Positions 7,556-15,450 of a stretch of DNA of 19,380 nt are shown piece by piece. Positions within the stretch are counted from its first letter, which is position 1. The number at the start of each line of letters is the position of its first letter. Location of the stretch: positions 1 through 19,380 of the forward strand of contig CALLSD010000032.1 of assembly GCA_938014245.1 (NCBI GenBank), read 5' to 3'. This DNA comes from an uncultured Actinomyces sp. (GTDB lineage Bacteria > Actinomycetota > Actinomycetes > Actinomycetales > Actinomycetaceae). Below the pieces are notes generated by a model that saw only the letters and a program-made list of their open reading frames with translations, ran no database searches and had not been told where the DNA came from. The translations under genes were made by a program, and so were the position numbers.

Positions 7556-9046
7556 TCAGTGCTTGTGGTAGACGCCCTTAGTCGCGTGAACGGGTTCAGC
7601 AGTGACATTCATGCCGAGTTGGCGCAAGATTCCCTCATCAACGCTGCCTAGCAGAACCGAAGAGTGAACATCGCAGCCAGCCAGCTTCGACAATTGCTTC
7701 AGAGCCAGAGCGGCGCGTTCATTGGAGCGCGCGGAACCGGCAAGAGCGATCAGGACCTCATCAGTGTGGAGACGAGGATTGCGGCTGCCCAGGTGCTCGG
7801 TCTTGAGCTTTTGGATGGGCTCAATCTGTTCGGGGGCAAGGAGCTTCTCATCATCGTCAATACCAGCAAGGAGCTTCATCGCGTTCAAGAGCATCGCAGA
7901 GCAAGGACCCAGCAGGTCCGAAGTCTTTCCAGTGACAATTCGCCCATCGGCCAGTTCCATTGCGGCCGCTGGGTAGCCGGTCTCTTGCGCGCGCTTCAGA
8001 GCGGGCGCAACGACGGGGCGGTCCTCGCTGGTCAGGTTCATTGCCGTCATCAAACGCGCGGCGCGCTCAGACTGAACGGGAGGAAGATCTTCTCGCGCTT
8101 CCAAGGCCAAAGCCTTGTACCAGCGGCGAATGATCTCCTGCTTGGAGGCTTCGCGGCAGGCCTCGTCATCGCTAATGCAAAAACCGGCCATATTGACGCC
8201 CATGTCGGTGGGCGACTGGTAGGGGGAGGTTCCCATGATCTTTTCGAGGAGGCGGCGAAGCACCGGGAAGGCCTCGATATCGCGGTTGTAGTTGACCGTG
8301 GTTTCGCCGTGAGCCTTCAAGTGGAAGTGGTCGATCATATTGACGTCGTCCAGGTCCACGGTTGCCGCCTCGTAGGCGACGTTCACCGGGTGATCCAGGG
8401 GGAGGTTCCAGATCGGGAAGGTTTCGAACTTCGCGTATCCCGAGGTCAGTCCGCGCTTGTGATCGTGGTAGAGCTGAGAGAGGCAGGTTGCGAGCTTGCC
8501 GGATCCAGGTCCGGGAGCGGTGACAATCACCAGCGGGCGAGTCGTATGGACGTATTCGTTACGGCCCAGCCCCTGATCGGAGACAATGAGGTCAATATTG
8601 TTCGGGTAGCCCTCGATGGGATAGTGGCGTGCGACGTTGATTCCACGGGCTTCAAGCTTGCGTTTGAAGGCGTGTGCCTGCTCATTAGAGTCGCTCCAAC
8701 GGGTGATCACAACGTTGCCGACGTAGAGCCCGTATTCGCGGAACATATCGATGTGGCGGAAGACGTCGTCTTCGTAGGTGATTCCCAGGTCTTCACGCAT
8801 CTTGCGGCGCTGGAAGTCCAGTGCGTTAACGGCGACGACAATTTCGGCCTCTTCAGCAAGCTCGGCCAGCATGACGATCTTGTTGTCGGGAGTGAAACCG
8901 GGGAGCACGCGGGAAGCGTGCATATCGTCGACGAGTTTCCCGCCGAACTCTAGGTAAAGGGTTCCTCCGAACTGCTGACGGCGCTGCGCAATATGCTCGG
9001 ATTGAAGGGCCAGATACTGATCGCGATTGAAACCAATCTTGTGCAT
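7556..9046 (-). CDS. DUF1846 family protein of unknown function
   Basis: A 496-residue soluble protein of the DUF1846 family, found in Firmicutes and Actinobacteria; members have been structurally solved but I know of no established reaction. The conserved start IGFNRDQYLALQSEHI is present, as are YLEFGGKLVDDMHASRVLPG (31-50) and the glycine-rich segment TAPGPGSGKLATCLSQLYHD (176-195). The latter resembles a P-loop but lacks the usual Ser/Thr after GK. No signal peptide or membrane segment is seen. The ATG at 9046 is preferred because an AGGGAG ribosome site lies eight bases upstream and the family begins there; an in-frame ATG at 9151 would add 35 residues unlike the family. Its stop lies two bases before pcrA, and it follows the response regulator by 107 bases. 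Family call is strong, function unknown. Confidence 0.9.
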   Translation of the reverse strand: MHKIGFNRDQYLALQSEHIAQRRQQFGGTLYLEFGGKLVDDMHASRVLPGFTPDNKIVMLAELAEEAEIVVAVNALDFQRRKMREDLGITYEDDVFRHIDMFREYGLYVGNVVITRWSDSNEQAHAFKRKLEARGINVARHYPIEGYPNNIDLIVSDQGLGRNEYVHTTRPLVIVTAPGPGSGKLATCLSQLYHDHKRGLTSGYAKFETFPIWNLPLDHPVNVAYEAATVDLDDVNMIDHFHLKAHGETTVNYNRDIEAFPVLRRLLEKIMGTSPYQSPTDMGVNMAGFCISDDEACREASKQEIIRRWYKALALEAREDLPPVQSERAARLMTAMNLTSEDRPVVAPALKRAQETGYPAAAMELADGRIVTGKTSDLLGPCSAMLLNAMKLLAGIDDDEKLLAPEQIEPIQKLKTEHLGSRNPRLHTDEVLIALAGSARSNERAALALKQLSKLAGCDVHSSVLLGSVDEGILRQLGMNVTAEPVHATKGVYHKH

Positions 9047-9054
9047 GAACGCCA

Positions 9055-9060
9055 CTCCCT
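9055..9060 (-). promoter_or_regulatory. Ribosome binding site fixing the DUF1846 start
   Basis: AGGGAG on the minus strand, eight bases before the ATG at 9046. It supports that start over the longer in-frame option. Confidence 0.7.
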
Positions 9061-9153
9061 GGGCATCGAGTTCTGGGGACTTCTCATGGTATCGCCGTTG
9101 ACACTCAACTCCCACTGGAGCGCGCCAGAGCCGAGGTGAATTGCACCGCAACC

Positions 9154-9810
9154 CTAGATAATGTGCCTCTGCATGGCCCAGTGCGTGAGTTCGTTTCGAT
9201 TGGAAAGCTGGAGCTTGCGAAGCACCGCAGATACGTGTGTCTCAACGGTTTTAATCGAAATAAAGAGCTCGGATGCGACCTCTTTGTAGGGGTAACCGCG
9301 AGCGATCAAACGCATCACTTCTTGCTCGCGCGCGGACAAAAGGTCCAGTTCATCGTCGTGGGCAGCAATCGGGGCATTCCCGCCACCGAAAGCATCAAGC
9401 ACGAAACCCGCTAGGCGCGGCGAGAAAGCCGCATCCCCCGCTGCAACGCGGCCAATGGCCTCGACCAGTTCGGGGGTCGAAATTGACTTGGTGACGTAGC
9501 CGCGAGCACCCGCGCGGATGACCGAGACGACGTCCTCGGGGGAATCCGAAACGGAGAGTGCAAGGAATCTCAACCCCTCAACATCCGCGCACGAGGCCGC
9601 AACTTCAGCGCCGCCACCGCCCATTCCTCCTGGGAGATGAACGTCGAGGAGCGCGACATCGGGGTGGAGCGCATGGCAGGCGGCAATTGCGCCTTCGACG
9701 TCACTGGCCTCGCCAACGATTTCAAGGTCGGCGCCGCTGGATTCCAATTCACTACGCACTCCTGCGCGCACGAGTGCGTGATCATCAATGACCAGAATCC
9801 GGATCGTCAT
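9154..9810 (-). CDS. NarL/LuxR-type response regulator (EsrR/LiaR-like)
   Basis: A cytosolic DNA-binding regulator of 218 residues. The receiver domain (1 to ~120) has the acidic pair Asp9-Asp10, the phospho-acceptor Asp56 in ALLDVHLPGG, and the conserved Lys108 in ARGYVTKS. The LuxR-type helix-turn-helix spans about 156-218 (LLSAREQEVMRLIARGY, KEVASELFISIKTVETHV). The ATG has an AAGGAG ribosome site nine bases upstream. It starts 27 bases after the PspC-domain histidine kinase and is surely its partner. With the divergent PspC membrane gene, the set matches the C. glutamicum EsrISR arrangement, in which the regulator answers cell-envelope stress. The family is certain; the stress role is inferred from context. 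Confidence 0.93.
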   Translation of the reverse strand: MTIRILVIDDHALVRAGVRSELESSGADLEIVGEASDVEGAIAACHALHPDVALLDVHLPGGMGGGGAEVAASCADVEGLRFLALSVSDSPEDVVSVIRAGARGYVTKSISTPELVEAIGRVAAGDAAFSPRLAGFVLDAFGGGNAPIAAHDDELDLLSAREQEVMRLIARGYPYKEVASELFISIKTVETHVSAVLRKLQLSNRNELTHWAMQRHII

Positions 9811-9837
9811 GACGGTGTTCTCCTTCGTGAAGTGCGC

Positions 9838-11133
9838 TTATTCCAGTGTAGCTGCGGGCATGGAGAGGTGAACTTCTGTTCCACTGGGAAGATGGCGGAT
9901 CGAGGCTTTCCCGCCTGCGCGTTCCATGCGGCCGATGATCGAGTTACGAACCCCGTGCCGGTCTTCGGGAATTTGCGAGAGATCAAAGCCGTCGCCACAG
10001 TCTTTGACGTAGATATCGGACCCGCCCGGCCCGACTTCCAGGTAGACACTCAAGGGCGGCTTCGCGTGGCGAATCGCGTTTGATACTGCTTCCGATGCGG
10101 CAGCGACCATCGCGAGTTCGCCGGGACCTGGACGCGTATCAGAAACGGTCACGACGCCCACTTCCACACCAAAGGTGGTTTCCAGGGCTGAGACGGCTTC
10201 GCGCAGGGCCTCGGCAAGAGAGTCCGCGGCTTCTTCGCGTCCGGTGTACAGCCACGAGCGCAACTCGCGCTCTTGCCCAAGCGCCAGAGCGCGCACTGAC
10301 GTTGGATTATCAGCATTATTGCGGATCAATGTGAGGGTCTGAAGGACGGAATCGTGCAGGTGCGCGGCCATATCCGCACGCTCGGCCTCGCGCTTTTCAC
10401 GTTCCTTGCTGCGCGCACTGTCTTGGGAGGTGCGCACCCACAAGGGGATAATGGCCACTCCCAAGGCAAGGATCAGGGAGGCACCCAAGATCGCACCTCG
10501 GGCAAGATCCCAGGGCGATTGCCCGCGGAAGAAGGCCAAGGCCAAGCCCGCGGCGACCAAGAGCATCCCCGCGAAAGTGATGAGGATGAACAGCGGACTC
10601 TTCCAGCTGTGTGCGCGCGTGCTTTGGGTCCACACCGCGGAGATTCCGCCGATGACCAAAATCGCGGAGGCGATGTCGCGCAGGCCCGCAATCCCCGCAA
10701 AGAGCAGGTAGGCGATCGCTAGAGCGAGGCCGAGTGAACCGAGGCCCACCAAGAGCATGCGCAGATTGCGCTGTTGGCTTTCACGTCTGGCGATTTCGTC
10801 TGCCGAGGCCAGGGGCGAGTGCAGGCGGCCAGTCCCGCTTTGTTCGCCACCTGAGTCCTCGGGAACAGTGAGCCAGAGCCAGAGGTAGACGATAAGAGAG
10901 AGCCCGTAGGCGGGAAGTGCGATGAGAAAGGCGAAACGCACGACGCGCACTGAGATACCGAGCATCGAAGAGATTCCCGCGCACACGCCCCCAATCCAAG
11001 GAAGAGGCATATCCGTCGAGTGCGCACTGGAGCGTCGCAGGGCGCGCTGAGGCGGCACGATTTGAGGCGGGGTCCACTCGTACCCCGTCTGCCTGCCTTG
11101 AGGCGCATCGGTATTGTCCTGCAGGTGACTCAC
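9838..11133 (-). CDS. PspC-domain sensor histidine kinase (EsrS-like)
   Basis: A membrane histidine kinase of 431 residues. An N-terminal PspC domain (about 43-95, MPLPWIGGVCAGISSMLGIS followed by a long hydrophobic stretch) is followed by further membrane segments near 127-150, 155-172, 186-208 and 216-235. The dimerisation/phosphotransfer segment is of the DesK/NarX type, with DMAAHLHDSVLQTLTLI and phospho-acceptor His260. The HATPase domain shows the N box EAVSNAIRHA and the glycine box DCGDGFD. The start is GTG at 11133, with only a weak ribosome site. The gene precedes its response regulator by 27 bases and is divergent from a PspC membrane protein. This fusion of PspC to a kinase is characteristic of actinobacterial envelope-stress systems such as EsrS. 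The signal sensed here is unknown. Confidence 0.9.
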   Translation of the reverse strand: MSHLQDNTDAPQGRQTGYEWTPPQIVPPQRALRRSSAHSTDMPLPWIGGVCAGISSMLGISVRVVRFAFLIALPAYGLSLIVYLWLWLTVPEDSGGEQSGTGRLHSPLASADEIARRESQQRNLRMLLVGLGSLGLALAIAYLLFAGIAGLRDIASAILVIGGISAVWTQSTRAHSWKSPLFILITFAGMLLVAAGLALAFFRGQSPWDLARGAILGASLILALGVAIIPLWVRTSQDSARSKEREKREAERADMAAHLHDSVLQTLTLIRNNADNPTSVRALALGQERELRSWLYTGREEAADSLAEALREAVSALETTFGVEVGVVTVSDTRPGPGELAMVAAASEAVSNAIRHAKPPLSVYLEVGPGGSDIYVKDCGDGFDLSQIPEDRHGVRNSIIGRMERAGGKASIRHLPSGTEVHLSMPAATLE

Positions 11134-11159
11134 CCGTTTATCTTCACACGTTTTCTGCG

Positions 11160-11208
11160 ATTCGGGGAAAGAGAAAGCGACAAATCGGGGATAGATCAGG
11201 GCATCCCC
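11160..11208. promoter_or_regulatory. Candidate operator between the divergent kinase and PspC genes
   Basis: Two 13-base direct repeats, ATTCGGGGAAAGA (11160-11172) and AATCGGGGATAGA (11183-11195), match at 11 of 13 positions with starts 23 bases apart, about two helical turns. The second overlaps a 6-bp inverted repeat, GGGGAT (11187-11192) with ATCCCC (11203-11208). The intergenic region is only 113 bases, so a site here could control both divergent genes. Binding by the adjacent response regulator is inference. Confidence 0.4.
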
Positions 11209-11246
11209 CTATATCTTCTTCGTGCATCTTTGGGCAGAGTTGAAGC

Positions 11247-12770
11247 ATGGATAAAGGATTCATGAACACATTGCGATACTCCGGTTTCTTCCGTGGTGAG
11301 CCTCGCGTCATCGGCGGCGTGTGTCAAGGTCTGGCACAACGCTACGGATGGGACGTGAACTCGGTGCGGATCCTCATCGTTGTCCTCGCCTTCCTTTTCC
11401 CTGTTGTGTGCATTTTCTATGCATTCGCATGGGTCTTCTTGCCTGAGGCTCGCGATGGTCGAATCCATGTCGATGAAATGCTCAAGGGGCGTTTCGATAT
11501 GGCGATCGTCGGCGCTGCCTTCATGGCGATCTTCGGCGGCGGTGCTTTGGGTATCACGACGGTCTTCTTCAGGGTGCCTTTCTTCCTCATGCTCCCCGCG
11601 GCCATCGTCATCATCGCCATCTTGCTTTCGAAATCAAATTGGACTTTCCAAGGAAACACCATGCCTCAATCAACTCCCGACTGGCGAACTCAAGGGGGCC
11701 CTGAGCAATTCCCGGGATCCCAGCCTTCGCCAGAGGCAGCCTCCACCACGTCCTCCCCTTTTAGCGCCTCATCTGCGGGCACCTATCCTCCTCCTGCCTC
11801 AGATGCTCCTGGCCCCCAGATGCAGGGGGATCAATGGAGGCAACAATGGAATGCCTCGAACGCGTCCTCGGGACACCCAGTTCCGCAAAGTGCCGGAACG
11901 CGTTTTACTCCCTTCCCCACCCAAGCCCCGCTCCTTCCTCGCCGTCTTTCACGCGCAGCGGTCTTGAGCATCTACGGGCTGGTCATGTTGGTGCTCGCTG
12001 GAACCTTCTGGCTCATGTACCGCAATGGCCTAAAGACAACAAGTGCGGCTGACAGTTGGGTGCAAATCGGATTAATTGGCGGTGGCATCTGCCTTCTCAT
12101 CGTCGGTTTTGCTCACCTGGTTGCAGCGATTCGCGACCGCTCCTCCGCAGCACTCAGCGCTCTATCAACCATCGGTATCTTCTTAGCTATCCCCGCAGGG
12201 CTGGGTGGAATTGGCTACGCGGCCGTCACCACTACAGACGGCTGGCACTGGGGAAATGTTTCAACGTCCAGTTACGATGCAACGTGGAAGTCTGACGAGA
12301 TCGCTGGCCAAAACGGTTCTCAGGTCGTCGTTCTTGACTTGGATCTCACCCATGCGCCTGATGGGCTCACGAAGGATATCCACGTCCGCGGAAATCTCAT
12401 CCCCTCTGCGAATATCCAAGCGCGTCAAGACCAGCCGGTACGGGTGGTCGCACAGAATCGTCCCCTGAGCGTCACTCTGGACATGAATGGAGATGCGGAT
12501 TGGCAAGGATTCAATGATTCCACGCCAACAATCCTCAAGTCCCCGACCTGGAAAGAAGGCGAAGGAATCACGGTTTACCTCGATGCCCCACAGATCCTCA
12601 ACGTGAACGTTGAGGAAACGGGGAGGTCCGCCAATCGCGATCCCTGGCCATCTGGAACGCCTTCACCTTCACCAGCGACGCCTTCACCAAGCGCATCAGC
12701 TGGGCAAAAGGCAAGCCCAACGCCTTCCGCTTCCCCTAACGCCTCTGAGTCCGCCGCAGGCGCGCACTGA
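11247..12770 (+). CDS. PspC-domain membrane protein, possible inhibitor of the adjacent kinase (EsrI-like)
   Basis: A 507-residue protein divergent from the PspC-kinase/regulator pair. The PspC domain is at about 10-70 (GFFRGEPRVIGGVCQGLAQR, then VFLPEARDG). Hydrophobic segments lie near 41-65, 84-106, 109-128, 237-257, 272-294 and 304-325. Residues 131-232 are a Pro/Ser/Gln-rich linker. Residues about 335-460 look like a beta-rich soluble domain, possibly comparable to the LiaF-type C-terminal domain. The last ~40 residues are a Pro/Ser/Thr/Ala tail with repeated TPSPSP-type units. Positive charges before segment 4 and between segments 5 and 6 suggest an extracytoplasmic C-terminus, though the N-terminal topology is ambiguous. 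ATG at 11247 is used; ATG at 11262, preceded by AAAGGA, is a credible alternative. In C. glutamicum, EsrI inhibits the partner system; that role here is inferred. Confidence 0.85.
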   Translation: MDKGFMNTLRYSGFFRGEPRVIGGVCQGLAQRYGWDVNSVRILIVVLAFLFPVVCIFYAFAWVFLPEARDGRIHVDEMLKGRFDMAIVGAAFMAIFGGGALGITTVFFRVPFFLMLPAAIVIIAILLSKSNWTFQGNTMPQSTPDWRTQGGPEQFPGSQPSPEAASTTSSPFSASSAGTYPPPASDAPGPQMQGDQWRQQWNASNASSGHPVPQSAGTRFTPFPTQAPLLPRRLSRAAVLSIYGLVMLVLAGTFWLMYRNGLKTTSAADSWVQIGLIGGGICLLIVGFAHLVAAIRDRSSAALSALSTIGIFLAIPAGLGGIGYAAVTTTDGWHWGNVSTSSYDATWKSDEIAGQNGSQVVVLDLDLTHAPDGLTKDIHVRGNLIPSANIQARQDQPVRVVAQNRPLSVTLDMNGDADWQGFNDSTPTILKSPTWKEGEGITVYLDAPQILNVNVEETGRSANRDPWPSGTPSPSPATPSPSASAGQKASPTPSASPNASESAAGAH

Positions 12771-12781
12771 AAGGATCCGAC

Positions 12782-13486
12782 ATGAGTGTCAACGACTTTG
12801 ATCAGACCGTTCCCCTGCCCACGAACGGGGAAGAAACGACCCCGCTTCCCGTGGGAAATGATGCTCCCGAGGTCCCCCAGCCCGCCAGCGCCTCGGATGA
12901 GACCGCAACGCTTCCCTCCGGCCTTGTCCCCGAAACACGGGAACTTCCAGTGACCGAGGACGCGGCCCCCTCTTCCGCTGAACAATCCGAGGCCGACGCT
13001 GAAGCGTCTGACGCCCCTGCCGGTCCTCCCAGCGAGAGCACGCCTCACGCATCTTCAGGCGCGTCTTCGACGTACACCAGCCCTCAGGCTGGATCGAGCG
13101 CCTCTTCTGCGGGCACTCCCCAGGCCTCTCAAGGCGATGCGCCGACCGCTTGGACGAGCGCTGCAAGCGGGGCTGCGGCATGGGCAACAAGCACGGACCA
13201 GACACAGACACCACACTCAACTCCTCACTCAGGTGTTATTCCTCCCACCCGAGTCTGGTCTGCGGAGGAACTCAAAGAAGCGCCCTATCGCGGAGTACGC
13301 ATCGGGCAGCTGGTGTGGGCATGCATCGTCATTTTCACAGGCGTTGTCCTCATCGCGCTGGCCTTTGCGCGAATGATGGACTTCGCTCTGATTGCGATCT
13401 CCACCCTGGCTGTCTTGGGCGTTCTACTCATGACAATTGCGGGAATTAGTTCGTTTACATCGCGAAAGAAGGGGTCAAGCAAGTAA
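12782..13486 (+). CDS. Hypothetical small membrane protein with Ser/Pro/Thr-rich N-terminus
   Basis: I do not recognise a family. The 234 residues consist of a ~150-residue low-complexity, acidic, Ala/Ser/Pro/Thr-rich region, a short conserved-looking stretch (RVWSAEELKEAPYRGVRIGQL), two membrane helices near 175-197 and 200-224, and a basic end (SRKKGSSK). The N-terminus has four short related motifs: QTVPLP (8-13), ETTPLP (18-23), ETATLP (40-45) and ETRELP (51-56). The basic tail suggests a cytoplasmic C-terminus and, with two helices, a cytoplasmic N-terminus. It begins 11 bases after the PspC gene with a good AAGGA ribosome site, so the two are cotranscribed and it may be an accessory part of the envelope-stress module. 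Coding status is well supported by spacing and helices; function is unknown. Confidence 0.75.
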   Translation: MSVNDFDQTVPLPTNGEETTPLPVGNDAPEVPQPASASDETATLPSGLVPETRELPVTEDAAPSSAEQSEADAEASDAPAGPPSESTPHASSGASSTYTSPQAGSSASSAGTPQASQGDAPTAWTSAASGAAAWATSTDQTQTPHSTPHSGVIPPTRVWSAEELKEAPYRGVRIGQLVWACIVIFTGVVLIALAFARMMDFALIAISTLAVLGVLLMTIAGISSFTSRKKGSSK

Positions 13487-13518
13487 GGACGAATGCCTGA
13501 AAAGGACTTCTCGACGCA

Positions 13519-13569
13519 AAGAGTTGGCGCCAAGCGGCGGAATACACCGTCTGCTTGGCGCCAACTCTT
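13519..13569. terminator. Probable bidirectional terminator between converging transcripts
   Basis: A perfect 17-bp inverted repeat, AAGAGTTGGCGCCAAGC (13519-13535) and its complement (13553-13569), with a 17-base loop that can itself pair as CGG/CCG. It lies between the stop of the hypothetical membrane protein and the stop of metG, which converge. Only short T runs flank it, so intrinsic termination is likely but not certain. Confidence 0.65.
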
Positions 13570-13600
13570 AGCCAGATCAGTGGCTCAACGAAGCCTTAAG

Positions 13601-15442
13601 TCACGCTCCGGTCACGTCATCGGGACGAGACTCCGCGTAGCGCGCGAGTTCTTCTTCCACGATGGCCTCGTCAAGCTTTTGGAAGACCGGGGTCGGCTTC
13701 TCGATCGGGGTACCAACGACAATGTCGTGACGCTCCCACGTGGGAACATTCGTGTAGTCGCCGGTAATGACCGGGTAGCCTGTACGACCAGCAAAATCGG
13801 CGGGAAGAACCTCGGGGTCCAACTCCTCAACTTCCTTGATGTAAGGCATGGGAGCGATCTCACCCGCGCCACCCATGACGCGGTCAACGTCATTTGCCGC
13901 GTGGGGCAGGAAGGGTGAAAGCATGAGGTTGAGGTCAGCCACAGCCTGCGCCAGCGTCCACAGCACGGTCGCCAAACGCTCGCGCTCTTCGGGTGCCTTG
14001 AGCTTGAAGGGCTCGGTATCGGCAACGTACTTATTGGCTTCGCCAACCAGACGCATCGCAGCGGCAAGAGCAGCCTTCTGACGATGATGACGGATCAGGT
14101 CCCCGACCTCGTCAAAGCCTGCGGCAATAGCATCCAGCAGCGCGCGGTCGATCTCTTGGAGTTCGCCCGGTGCGGGGATTTCGCCGAACTTCTTGTGGAT
14201 CATCGACGCAGTGCGGTTCACCAGGTTGCCCCAGCCTGCCACCAACTCGCCGTTCGTGCGGCGCACGAATTCCGCCCAGGTGAAGTCAGCATCAGAGGAC
14301 TCAGGACCCGCAGCAGAAATGAAGTAACGCAGCGCGTCAGCCTGGTAGCGACTGAGCATGTCACGCACGTAGATGACGATGCCGTGAGAAGAAGAGAACT
14401 TCTTGCCTTCCATGGTGAGGAATTCAGAAGAGACGACCTCAGTGGGCAGGTTGAGCACGCCCAGATCACCGGGCTGGCCGCCCTTTGCTCCCTGACCGTT
14501 GTAGCCCAGCATTTCGGCCGGCCAGATCTGCGAGTGGAAGACGATGTTGTCCTTGCCCATGAAGTAGTAGGTCAGGGCTTCGGGATCGTTCCACCACTTG
14601 CGCCATGCTTCGGGATCCCCCGTGCGGCGTGCCCACTCGATCGAGGCGCTCAGGTAGCCGATGACCGCGTCAAACCATACGTAGAGGCGCTTTCCGGGCT
14701 GGTCTTCCCATCCGGGAACCGGGATACCCCAGTCAATGTCGCGTGTCATGGCGCGAGGACGGATTTCCTCCAGGAAGTTCTTCGAGAACTTGATGACGTT
14801 GGGACGCCACGTACCCGAGCGGTCACGCTCGTCCAGCCATGCCGAGAGGGCATCGGCCAGTGCAGGCAGGTCCAAGAAGTAGTGTGTGGACTCGACGAAT
14901 TCGGGGGTTTCACCGTTGATTCGCGAGTGAGGGTTGATCAGATCGGTGGGATCGAGCTGGTTACCGCAGTTATCACACTGGTCGCCGCGAGCGCCTTCCG
15001 CACCGCAAATCGGGCATGTGCCTTCGATGTAGCGGTCGGGCAGAGTACGTCCGCTCGAGGGCGAGATCGCCGCGCGAGTGACTTGCTCGATCATGTAACC
15101 GTTATCGCGAACAGTTCGGAACATGTCCTGGACGACGCGGTAGTGGTTTCCCGCAGTGGTACGCGTAAAGAGGTCATAGGACAGGCCCAGCTGGACCAAG
15201 TCTTCGACGATGAGTCGATTGTTCTGGTCGGCCAGCTCGCGCGCGCTGATTCCCGCGCCATCGGCGGCAACCAGAATGGGGGTTCCGTGCTCGTCAGTTC
15301 CGGACACCATCAGTACGTCGTGCCCGGCCATTCGCATGTAGCGAGAAAAGACATCGGAGGGGACTCCGAAACCGGCGACGTGACCAATATGGCGGGGACC
15401 GTTGGCATAAGGCCAAGCAACGGCAGACAAAATTCGACTCAT
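13601..15442 (-). CDS. metG: Methionyl-tRNA synthetase
   Basis: Charges tRNA(Met) with methionine in the cytosol. The 613 residues show the class I start with WPYANGPRHIGH (HIGH at 18-21) and VSGTDEHGTPI. A zinc knuckle of two CxxC pairs follows (Cys143/146 and Cys156/159), then YVWFDAVIGYLSAS near 254-267 and the signature loop GKKFSSSHG, where KFSSS (348-352) replaces KMSKS; this variant is familiar in actinobacterial MetRS. A helical anticodon-binding domain follows. There is no C-terminal tRNA-binding/dimerisation extension, so it is shorter than the E. coli enzyme (677). The ATG at 15442 is certain from the family start. A TAAACT hexamer eight bases upstream suggests a leaderless or nearly leaderless message. 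The gene converges on the PspC operon and is divergent from pncA. Confidence 0.97.
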   Translation of the reverse strand: MSRILSAVAWPYANGPRHIGHVAGFGVPSDVFSRYMRMAGHDVLMVSGTDEHGTPILVAADGAGISARELADQNNRLIVEDLVQLGLSYDLFTRTTAGNHYRVVQDMFRTVRDNGYMIEQVTRAAISPSSGRTLPDRYIEGTCPICGAEGARGDQCDNCGNQLDPTDLINPHSRINGETPEFVESTHYFLDLPALADALSAWLDERDRSGTWRPNVIKFSKNFLEEIRPRAMTRDIDWGIPVPGWEDQPGKRLYVWFDAVIGYLSASIEWARRTGDPEAWRKWWNDPEALTYYFMGKDNIVFHSQIWPAEMLGYNGQGAKGGQPGDLGVLNLPTEVVSSEFLTMEGKKFSSSHGIVIYVRDMLSRYQADALRYFISAAGPESSDADFTWAEFVRRTNGELVAGWGNLVNRTASMIHKKFGEIPAPGELQEIDRALLDAIAAGFDEVGDLIRHHRQKAALAAAMRLVGEANKYVADTEPFKLKAPEERERLATVLWTLAQAVADLNLMLSPFLPHAANDVDRVMGGAGEIAPMPYIKEVEELDPEVLPADFAGRTGYPVITGDYTNVPTWERHDIVVGTPIEKPTPVFQKLDEAIVEEELARYAESRPDDVTGA

Positions 15443-15450
15443 GGTCCCCT

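Noticed and set aside
7664..8953. Long plus-strand open frame of 429 codons opposite the DUF1846 gene
   Set aside because: It lies antisense to a protein with a clear family match and a good ribosome site, and has no recognisable domain itself.
9047..9151. 35-residue N-terminal extension of the DUF1846 protein from an upstream in-frame ATG
   Set aside because: The family starts at the downstream ATG, which has AGGGAG eight bases before it; the extension is unlike the family.
14389..14403. KFSSS in place of KMSKS in MetRS as a possible defect
   Set aside because: This variant is familiar in actinobacterial MetRS, and all other catalytic and zinc motifs are intact.
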